Assembly (NCBI GenBank): GCA_942159475.1
Contig: OW804096.1
Location: forward strand, 136,041,640-136,105,639
From: Sthenelais limicola
Taxonomy: Eukaryota > Annelida > Polychaeta > Phyllodocida > Sigalionidae
Direction of reading: 5' to 3'
Length of the DNA: 64,000 nt
Below are positions 55,706-64,000 of this stretch, piece by piece. Each line of letters opens with the position of its first letter. Position 1 is the stretch's first letter. The notes below the pieces were generated by a model. That model was not told the DNA's origin. It was given only the letters and a program-made list of their open reading frames with translations, and made no database searches. The position numbers were made by a program, and so were the translations under genes.

Positions 55706-55940
55706 GGGTCGGATTTTCAGAAAATGTACAATTGGCCTTCACCAATCCTCTCAAATAACCCAAATTTAAGACGAAAATCAGGTTCAAAATACAGTTCAAC
55801 ATAACCAGACATATTTATTGAATGAATACAATACAAAATACACTCAGATATATCCAGTATTTATTATTTTTCACCCTAATTTAGCAGAATTTGATAGATG
55901 AGTACAACTGTAGATTGTGCATTTTCTGAAAATCTGACCC
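55706..55940 (-). mobile_element. F1 MITE copy (235 bp)
   Basis: GGGTCGGATTTTCAGAAAAT to CTGAAAATCTGACCC with ATAC on both sides. Confidence 0.92.
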
Positions 55941-55971
55941 ATACATATATAGAACAAAGAACACTGATATT

Positions 55972-56069
55972 GGTGAAGTCACCAGAAAATGTACAATTCA
56001 CCATCACCAATTTTCTGAAATAACCCAAATTTCAGACGAAAATAAAGTTCAAAATACAGTTTAACCTCC
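55972..56069 (-). mobile_element. F1-related MITE fragment, second end type
   Basis: GTGAAGTCACCAGAAAATGT ... AAAGTTCAAAATACAGTTTA, then cut by a CT-rich stretch (56075-56150). Confidence 0.7.
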
Positions 56070-56561
56070 TGTACCTATCCCTCTCGTCCCTCCCTATCCC
56101 TCTCCTCTCCCTCTTTCTCTCTCCCAACTCTCTCCCTCCCTCCCCACTCTCTCTGACCCCAATCTTTCTCAGTCTAAACAAAGCAAAACTTGGCTGGAAT
56201 AAAATTAAATTAACATTAACGTAATTAGCATTTCGGTCAAATTATATAGCACTAGATAGTTTTTCAGCTTATCTGAAATACTGATTTAAAGTTTAGTTGT
56301 CGACAGTCACTCTATGATTTAGGACACTGGAGTTCCCCCGAGCAATGAGTAGAAGTGGTTTGGCAGATAGGGTGACTGATACCACCCCTGCCGCCTTATC
56401 TACCTTATCTATATATCTCCCCCTCTGTGGGTATTATCCTACACTCTGTTATAAAGCCTATACTCCTTGTGGGGGTAGCGAGAGAGCCGCAGAAAAGATG
56501 CAGAAAATAAAAACAAAATAGTACCAATAGTGGGGTTGTCATGGAAGTCCATTGGATCGTT

Positions 56562-56772
56562 CGTGAAGTCGCCAGAAAAAGTGCAATTGGCCTTCACCGA
56601 TCCTCGCAAATAACCCGAATGTAATCGAAAATTGAGGTTTAAAAAACAGTTCAACATAACAAAACTGATTTTTCTAATCAACACAATACAACATATACTC
56701 AGATATAGTCAGTCCAAATTCGTAGCATGTACTAAGTGTGCTGCCGTTTGTACATTTTCTGGCAACTTCCCT
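56562..56772 (-). mobile_element. F1-related MITE with both ends of the second type
   Basis: Left CGTGAAGTCGCCAGAAAAAG, right CATTTTCTGGCAACTTCCC. It shows that the second terminal type exists as a full element. Confidence 0.75.
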
Positions 56773-57140
56773 CACATGCCTCAATTGCATGCTGGACATT
56801 AGATTAAATCTTGAGAAAAATAATTGAGAAAATATTATTAAGAATAGTAACATTTATAAATAATCCATAGTAGAAAGCCATGTATCATAACATAATTCAA
56901 CTTAGAAGTCCTTTATTTTGGATCTCAAATAAAAGATTACAAAAAAGAAACGATATAGTGCCAATAAAATAAGAATAGTAGCCAAATCTGTGCGTGCCAT
57001 GAGCGACCTGGTTATATCTTATGTGTGGAATCGTGTACTGGAACTGGCACAGTGACCCATGCAAGTCTCAGATTGTGGAAGAAAATAAGAATTAAAAATA
57101 AAAATTTAGATACGGATCGTGATTATGGGGTGATGTATAT

Positions 57141-57375
57141 GGGTCAGATTTTCAGAAAATGTACAATTCAACTTCACCATTCTCCCAAATAAACCAAATT
57201 TCAGACGGATATAAAGTTCAAAATACAGTTCAACCTAACCTAACAGATTGCTAGAATCAATGCAATGCCGAATATACTCGAATCTACCTAGTATTGACCA
57301 AATTGCATCCTTTTTTTGCAGAATATACTAAATGTTTAGAGCTGTAAATTGTACATTTTCTGAAAAATCTGACCC
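57141..57375 (-). mobile_element. F1 MITE copy (235 bp)
   Basis: GGGTCAGATTTTCAGAAAAT to TGAAAAATCTGACCC with ATAT on both sides. Confidence 0.92.
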
Positions 57376-57464
57376 ATATATATATGATTTCTTGGAACAT
57401 TTCTGAGCCTATTGGCGCAATCACCCATGTACCTGAGCATACTTTCGTGCAGTACGCCCGTAAA

Positions 57465-57855
57465 AGGAGCCACAAGTCGCAAACAATCGGTTTTTAAGAT
57501 ATCGGTATATTTTAAAAGATGAGATCAAGCCGAATCCAATGATGGTAAACATTAGGTCTTCATATTTATAAGTGTTTCTATATTTTAAGTTTGATATTTA
57601 TATTTTTGAAAAAAAAGTTTGCAATTTCTCTGGGCGGCCAATTACTAGTAAAGTAGCTAAATAAACTCTAATAGAATAACCTTAAAAACGGAAGGATATA
57701 TTTAATACACTGTATTTAAATTTGGAAGTTATATTGATATGACTCAGAGCCTTAGATAACCTATAAATGAGAACATTCGTACAAAGAAAATAGAATACTT
57801 TGAAAAATATCATTTTTGTGACGTGTGACTCATCTTCCTGTGACACATCGCATAT
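57465..57855. mobile_element. F2 MITE, both ends present but decayed
   Basis: Left GAGCCACAAGTCGCAAACAA, inner AAAAGATGAGATCAAGCCGA, right GACGTGTGACTCATCTTCCT / GACACATCGCAT. The left AP-1 core is lost and the right one kept. Confidence 0.8.
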
Positions 57856-57966
57856 GTGTGTTCAGGGAAAACACTTTACACATAAACTGAACAATGAAAT
57901 TATTGCCGACACGTTGAAACCTAGCATAGCATAATTCTGTTAGTGTTATCTGAATGCCACCTATTT

Positions 57967-58201
57967 GGGTCAGATTTTCAGAAAATGTACAATTGGCAGC
58001 TGGAAACATTTAGCAAATTCTGCAAAATTAGGCTGTAATTTGGTCAATACTAGGTACATTCCAGTATATTTGGCATTGCATTGATTCTAGCAATCTGTTT
58101 GGTTAGGTTGAACTGTATTTTGAACTTTATTTTCGTCTGAAATCCTGTTAATTTGAGAGAAATGGTGAAGTTGAATTGTACATTTTCTGAAAATCTAACC
58201 C
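57967..58201 (+). mobile_element. F1 MITE copy (235 bp)
   Basis: GGGTCAGATTTTCAGAAAAT to CTGAAAATCTAACCC with ATTT on both sides. Confidence 0.92.
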
Positions 58202-58586
58202 ATTTGCACATCCATATTTAGTTTGTGTTATTCTCTCTGCGGATGTGGCTCTCTAAATTGATAGCAAATTTAATTACGGTAATGCTCTTATCACCTCACT
58301 GGTATTTCTCATGCAAACACAACTATATAATTTACATTCCTTCTTGTTTCTCATCTCATTACACCCCCTCAATAGGGAGGTTCTGCAAGCAAACCGTAAC
58401 CACTTTTTGTGAATTACGTCGCAATTTCTGTGAATTACGACGCAATTGTATGTATACAAAATATATTATCAAGTTATCAAAATACGCATAACCTGGCTGA
58501 TTAGCCAGTAAGGCTGAGTCTACAAAATGGCCTTTCCACGAAACCAGTAATTTATATACCAGATAGATAATAGTTGTATTAACAGG

Positions 58587-58740
58587 GTTTAGTTATATAT
58601 ACATGTTAATCTGATTGATATGTGCACCTCCTCCCTTCAGAGAACTGCCTTATTTTAATATTATATCTACGTGTTAACCTGATTGATATATCTGAGTAAT
58701 TGTCACCTCATCCCTTCAGAGAACTGCCTTATTGTCAAGG
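58587..58740. repeat. Tandem duplication, about 78-bp unit
   Basis: Two copies of GTTAA(T/C)CTGATTGATAT ... CCCTTCAGAGAACTGCCTTA. Confidence 0.8.
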
Positions 58741-58884
58741 ACAATCATCAATACAAGCCCTAGGAAACTACCATACTGGCGGATGGGTATTTTAAGACAT
58801 GCCTAAACTGAGTGCATATAAGATAAAATAAAAATCATATTCAAACAACCATAAGAGATCCACTTGTTTTTCTCTAGACCAAGC

Positions 58885-59280
58885 TTGTATTCAGACCAGG
58901 CTGACATTCAAACCCCAGCTTCTATTCAGACTAGGCTTATTGTCACCCCAGCTTCTATTCAGACCAGGCTTATATTCACACCCAGCTTCTATTCAGACCA
59001 GGCTTATATTCATACCCCCAGCTTCTATTCAGACCAGGCTTACATTCATACCCCAGCTTCTATTCAGACCAGGCTTATATTCACACCCCAGCTTCTATTC
59101 AGACCAGGCTTACATTCTTACCCCAGCTTCTATTCAGACCAGGCTTATATTCAAACCCAGCTTCTATTTAGACCAGGCTTATATTCACACCCTTGCTTCT
59201 ATTAGACCAGGCTTATATTCAAACCCTGCTTCTATTCAGACCAGGCTTATATTCACACCCTTGCTTCTATTAGACTATTC
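58885..59280. repeat. 34-35-bp minisatellite, about 11 units
   Basis: Unit GCTTCTATTCAGACCAGGCTT + ATATTCACACCCCA with small length changes; decayed units recur at 59870-59945. Confidence 0.9.
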
Positions 59281-59828
59281 ATAACCTTCTGAACTGTGTA
59301 CTGAACTTTGAGCCATGTTGATTATGTTATCATGTCATATTGAACTATTTCTATCGGGTAACCGATACTACTTTAATCTCACTTCACCTGTACCTAACCT
59401 AAATGAACAATTGATGTTTGTACGTTCATCTCTAGAAAAATGTATTTAACCACTATCTTGCCTTACACATGTAGTAACCGCGCGGAGACTGATATTAGCT
59501 ATACTGTAACGATCTGTACTGATTGACAAATTATTATAATCTCAAAAGTACATTGAGACCTGGGCACTTTGCCAACTCTATTTACCTGTACAAACATACC
59601 TCTCTTTAAATGAACAACTAATTATTCGCTTGTTGTAAAATATAGTAATGTACCTTACTATACAAACCATGTCCTAGTCGTTAGATAACTACCTTATATA
59701 TATATAAATCATCATATCATGTTATATTCCAATTAGGGTAGCAGCAGGAAGAAATGTGTTGATCAATTTCAGCACATAAGCATGTCGACCCATTTGTCAC
59801 TTTCACTGACATTACTAATTTTTGACAA

Positions 59829-59862
59829 ATAAAAGACTTTCTATTCTATTCTACTCTAACCC
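59829..59862 (+). repeat. AATAAA plus (TATTC)n tail, second copy
   Basis: AAATAAAAGACTTTC then TATTC repeats, matching 12354-12384. Confidence 0.5.
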
Positions 59863-59996
59863 TAGCTTCAATTCATACCAGGCTTGTATATCAAAATATT
59901 CAAACCCCAGCACCTATTCAGACTAGGCTAATATTCAAATCCCAAGCCTCCAAATAAACAGTCATATCTCAACCCACAACCTTCCATTAGATATAT

Positions 59997-60219
59997 GGGT
60001 CGGATTTTCAGAAAATGTACAATTGGCAGTTGTACACGTTTAGTAAATTCTGCTAAATTAGGCTTCAATTTGCCCAATACTAGGTAAATTTGAGTATATT
60101 CGGCATTGCATTGATTCTAGCAATCTGTTTGGTTAGGTTGAACTGAATTTTGGTCTGAAATTTGGGTTATTTGGGAAGATTGGCAAAGTTGAATTGTACA
60201 TTTTCTGAAAATCTGACCC
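59997..60219 (+). mobile_element. F1 MITE copy (223 bp, small internal deletion)
   Basis: GGGTCGGATTTTCAGAAAAT to CTGAAAATCTGACCC with ATAT on both sides. The deletion removes TTGAACTTTATTTTCG-type sequence. Confidence 0.92.
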
Positions 60220-60499
60220 ATATAGGGTTATATTCCTGATAACTGATGTTTGGTGAGAATTCGAGCAGACAGAGCAAATGCCGAGCAGAAGCCATTACTG
60301 GAGTAATTGGACGAGCAACTCCAAGCCGCCATCTGAGGCTGGTGCATAAATTAGAGCAATACAATTACCACACGGCCCACGGGTACTGACTCCTCATCTC
60401 ATTAGGGGGAAAGACTTCCAGAGTAGCTTTCTAATGTTGGTATCACACATTTGAACAATATTCATAATTTCAGGAGTTTTGTTAATGATTTCTTGCATT

Positions 60500-60905
60500 T
60501 AAAGATGCACTCTTGGTTAAAATCGGTAAAAAACAAAATATTTCCATTATCTTCCATCCTTGTCATACTCATCTAAAAGGCTTTTGACCGGAATTGTGGA
60601 GGATTCTGTTGAGGTGTTTTTGCTACAGGGCATCTAAAACGTCCCCATTTGTATTTGGAGGACCCGCCCGAATCCTTATGACTTCAATTAGCATTGCTCA
60701 CCGGCGGCTGTTTTTGCTCAACTGTCTCTAATTCAAACTCTTGTATAAACATATAACAGCAGCAGAATATTAATAAAAAAATTGCTCAGCTGATTTGGCT
60801 TCAAATTAATATAACAGTAGCAGAATATTGATAAATACAGTCCTATAAGTCATTATTTGGTAAGATTTGTTTTGTCATAATAGCTGAGAATGCAGCTTTT
60901 TAAGG
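60500..60905 (+). mobile_element. F3 element with a degenerate internal repeat
   Basis: AAGATGCACTCTTGGTTAAA, GGAGGACCCGCCCGAATCC and the end AGCTGAGAATGCAGCTTTT; two partial 69-bp units. Confidence 0.7.
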
Positions 60906-60989
60906 TGTGTTCAGAAGGGCTGTCTGTCACAGTGATATGAACCCCTTTCCACTCCTGTTACATTTTTCTGTGACACACCAAATATATAT

Positions 60990-61222
60990 GGGTCAGATTT
61001 TCATAAAATGTACAATTTTCAGATGTACACATTCATGAAATTCTCCTAAATTAGGCTGAAAATGAAGAATACCGGGTATATCTGAGTATAATTGGTATGC
61101 ATTGATTTAAAGTATCAGTTCTGTTATGTTAAACTGCATTTTGAAGCTCATTTCTGTCTTAAATATGGGTTATTTGAGAGGATTGGTGAAGGCGAATTGT
61201 ACATTTTCTGAAAATCTGACCC
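60990..61222 (+). mobile_element. F1 MITE copy (233 bp)
   Basis: GGGTCAGATTTTCATAAAAT to CTGAAAATCTGACCC with ATAT on both sides. Confidence 0.92.
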
Positions 61223-61244
61223 ATATACGTAGTTTTTATAATAC

Positions 61245-61308
61245 ATCCGCCTAATTCAGCAGAATTAGCAGTAGAGCTGCCGATTGTACATTTTCTGACG
61301 CCCTGGCT
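61245..61308 (-). mobile_element. F1 MITE right-end fragment
   Basis: CGCCTAATTCAGCAGAATTA ... GAGCTGCCGATTGTACATTT then TCTGACGCCCTGGC. Confidence 0.6.
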
Positions 61309-61719
61309 CTTATCCTTAATATTCACACAAATTACTTATTTTCTAACATTTGTTAAGAAAAAGCTCTCGCATGTGCCTAACTGCACAAATCCTCGCTCAT
61401 ATTTTGGCTTTCAGCCAGCCAGACACATTAAGTTTTACCTTCATGTTAACGTACACGTTAAGGGCCGTAACTGGTTAACGACTCTTAGTGAAACATAGAT
61501 TGCGTCAGGGCGTCCTCCCCTCAACACTACAACAAATAAACCAATCTCTCAGGACATAACTATTAAACTTACACTCTCAGTTCACATCGATCATCCATAT
61601 TTTTTTGCTGCAGAGCTTCATTATTGGTCATCTATAGTTATTGTGTAACATCAGTTTATTGTGTACATATTAGCCCATAATTCATTTATATACCACTCAA
61701 ATGCTTTGACGATAATATT

Positions 61720-62129
61720 TGTGCTGTGTTTCAGGAAAATGAGTCATAAGTCGCAAAAAATAGATTTTGAGATACCATTATATTTGAAAAGATGAGGTCA
61801 AGCCGATTCCAATGATAGTAAACAGTCTAATGAAATAATGAGTATTTCTAGATTTTAAGTTTTATATTTTCGTTTTTGAAAAAAAAGTTTCCAATATTTC
61901 TGGGGGTCACTAAACACTAAAGTAACTAAATGTAGTCCCTATGAGGACCTTTAAAACGAAAGGATATCTTACATAGATTGTCCTGAAATTCGATACATCG
62001 ATTGACATAACTACAAGTGACAAACTCTCCAAGAATCAGAACATTCCAATAATGAGATCTTGTGAAAAAAACACTTTGAAAAATATCAATTTTGCGACTT
62101 ATGACTCATTTTCTTGAAACACATCACAT
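61720..62129. mobile_element. F2 MITE, complete (about 410 bp)
   Basis: Left TGTTTCAGGAAAATGAGTCA and right TGACTCATTTTCTTGAAACA, with the AP-1 core intact on both ends. Confidence 0.88.
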
Positions 62130-62134
62130 TTGTA

Positions 62135-62280
62135 CATGTCTTTAGACCCTTCGGCTCAGGTCCCAGAGGAAGACCACCGTTATGGTGATCTGGGGAGCAC
62201 TCTTTGAATTGTTCAATATTATCATGATGTACCTAGCTCAAACACCTGAATAAAATCGAATTTAAAATTTAAAAAAAATG
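62135..62280 (+). mobile_element. Retroposon-like 3' end
   Basis: GGTCCCAGAGGAAGACCACC ... GATCTGGGGAGCACTC ... AATAAAATCGAATTT and an A run; it resembles the 3' UTR of a non-LTR element. Confidence 0.45.
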
Positions 62281-62840
62281 CTAGCCGTCTATCGTTTTTC
62301 CTGGTCGAGTTGACTTCAAATTTGGGGTCTGAGTACCTTTAAATACTTTCAACACTACAGCAATTCAATCTTAGTCCCGTACAAATGTATTTATGATGTG
62401 TGAAATTTGATAATATGACTCAATTGTGCACACTATTTTAATCTTGACTACCTTTGAGAGCAGAATAAGTTCAGGAGGACTTGGACGCCATTGATACAAT
62501 GAAGTTATGGGCGGTCAGTTGGATACCAATAAATACCAGTTCTCCCAATCAGATCCCCATCAGACAACTGAGAGATATTTCTTTTGTATTTTCTATTTTG
62601 TTGCATGGGTATGTAATACTTCATGCACGGACTTGACATGAAAATCCATGCTTCATATTAATTGACATTGAAATTCTGATGTAACTGTAAGCACTGCAAT
62701 ACAGAATGTGTACATAAAAAATCAAAATGTGGCAAATAGATGTTAAAACAAACAAACAAAAAATATAGATATATTATTGTTATTTAGGGTTTAGAATCTC
62801 CAACTGTCGATGTTTTGTGGTGAATTGAGCAATACGCTAG

Positions 62841-63076
62841 GGGTTGAAATTGCCAGAAAAATTTACAATTTGTCTTCAGCAATCCTCTCAAATAACACAA
62901 ATTTAGGACAATAATCATGTTCAAAATTATGTTCAACACAACCAAACAGATTGTCGGAATCAAGGCAATACCAAATATACTCAGATATACCTAGTTTTGA
63001 ACATTTGTCAGTGTATTTAGCAGAATTTACTAAATATGTTGACCTGCCAATTGTACATTTTCTGAAAATGTGATCC
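62841..63076 (-). mobile_element. F1-related MITE with mixed ends (236 bp)
   Basis: Left GGGTTGAAATTGCCAGAAAA (second type), right CTGAAAATGTGATCC (first type). Confidence 0.8.
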
Positions 63077-63258
63077 ATGTATTGTATTGTATGAAATTCA
63101 GGGAGATGATTCAATCTCACTATATATAGTGCGAAATCAAATATGAATTTCTTTTTATTGTTACATTGTTATACATGATATCTGGAAGATCTCAACGGAG
63201 ATTTGGTTTTATCTTAATTTAATCTTTAATAATTACTCTTTGTATTATTAGGACATGT

Positions 63259-63492
63259 GGGTCAGATTTTCATAAAATGTACAATTTTCAGATCTACACA
63301 TTCATGAAATTCTCCTAAATTAGGCTGAAAATGAAGAATACCGGGTATATTTGAGTATAATCGGTATCGTATTGATTTAAAGTATCAGTTCTGTTATGTT
63401 AAACTGCATTTTGAAGCTCATTTCTGTCTTAAATATGGGTTATTTGAGAGGATTGGTGAAGGCGAATTGTACATTTTCTGAAAATCTGACCC
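63259..63492 (+). mobile_element. F1 MITE copy (234 bp)
   Basis: GGGTCAGATTTTCATAAAAT to CTGAAAATCTGACCC with ATGT on both sides; very similar to the copy at 60990. Confidence 0.92.
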
Positions 63493-63689
63493 ATGTAACA
63501 ACATTACCAAATCCCCCTGTAAAAATTGAATATTTGTACATGTATTATTAGTATCATTATTATTTGGGGTTTAGAATCCCTTATTGTCTATGTGTTGTGA
63601 TAATGCGACCAAGTTGCTATGGGAGGATGTCAGAGGATGAATTAATGGCCGCATCGTCTGGTTATCTTCAAAGCCTGTCCGCGCTATAA

Positions 63690-64000
63690 CAAATAACTAC
63701 CGCTCCCCCGATGATGTAAACATTGCAGCAAATATAGTACTGTAACTAATAACTACCGCTCCCCCGATGATGTAAACATTGCAGCATATATAGTACTGTA
63801 ACTAATAACTACTGCTCCCTAGATATGTAAACATTGCAGCATATATAGTACTGTAACTAATAACCACCGCTCCCCCGATGATGTAAACATTGCAGCATAT
63901 ATAGTACTGTAACAAATAACTACCGCTCCCCCGATGATGTAAACATTGCAGCATATATAGTACTGTAACTAATAACTACTGCTCCCTAGATATGTAAACA
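63690..64000. repeat. 56-bp minisatellite, continuing past the window
   Basis: Unit AATAACTACCGCTCCCCCGA + TGATGTAAACATTGCAGCAT + ATATAGTACTGTAACT. About six units, with a shorter TCCCTAGATATGTAAAC variant alternating. Confidence 0.9.

Larger units (their letters stand above)
39696..64000 (-). other. Large upstream intron of NOS1AP, continuing past the window
   Basis: 24.3 kb without any PTB-domain coding sequence that I can find on either strand. Unassigned parts (about 40300-40830, 41000-41280, 41530-42100, 47600-47910, 48950-49275, 53040-53330, 54310-54600, 56070-56560, 56780-57130, 58205-58580, 59290-59990, 62280-62840) are AT-rich or mixed with no gene. Confidence 0.75.

Noticed and set aside
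39696..64000. Missing PTB-domain exons of NOS1AP
   Set aside because: I looked for the conserved PTB motifs (for example ICFEAKYVGS-like, DPIYRIFY-like) in the frames available and saw none, so I place them beyond the window.

Overview
This is a piece of animal nuclear genome, most likely from a marine invertebrate. Lophotrochozoan is my inference and no species can be named. It holds small exons with consensus GT-AG introns, no compact gene set, tRNA-derived SINE-like sequences, dense miniature inverted-repeat elements (MITEs) and very long minisatellites.

Only one protein-coding gene can be supported. It is on the minus strand and is the 3' part of a NOS1AP (CAPON) homologue. Six exons splice in perfect phase: 39695-39542, 31415-31368, 24707-24580, 14670-14455, 13162-13025 and 6235-4961. 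Together they give 652 residues: the C-terminal helix of the PTB domain, a linker, the glutamine-rich coiled coil that binds partners in NOS1AP, the family motif DPTTPTP, and a long Ser/Gly-rich tail ending in ALASS. Exons for the rest of the PTB domain must lie beyond 64 kb. The 3' UTR and downstream flank occupy about 1-4960.

Everything else is intron or flank filled with repeats. The dominant family, here F1, is a MITE with ends GGGTCAGATTTTC. Many copies are exactly 235 bp, with 4-bp target duplications, and there are about 30 copies or fragments in 64 kb. F2 is about 400 bp with an AP-1 motif in its ends. F3 carries an internal 69-bp satellite. F4 to F12 are smaller families. Minisatellites have units of 20, 22, 34, 34-35, 56, 64, 69, 87 and 148 bp. 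Large purine/pyrimidine tracts fill 21.4-21.9, 32.7-33.3, 35.2-35.85, 36.9-37.3, 43.7-48.9 and 53.3-54.3 kb.

The most unusual observation concerns splice sites. The 34-bp minisatellite at 22.7-24.58 kb begins exactly at the 5' splice site of exon 3, and every unit copies that site (CTCAG/GTGGGT), giving 54 in-register decoy donors. Independently, the intron after exon 4 carries seven decoy copies of that exon's own donor (AGGCACAG/GTAAGA-like) plus longer exon-end copies. A CAACAG-type repeat covers the acceptor of exon 5. Other points of note are a hammerhead-ribozyme-like core at 12.45-12.5 kb, a 40-bp broken copy of exon 1 at 37.32 kb, and intronic clusters of CRE, M-box and nuclear-receptor motifs.
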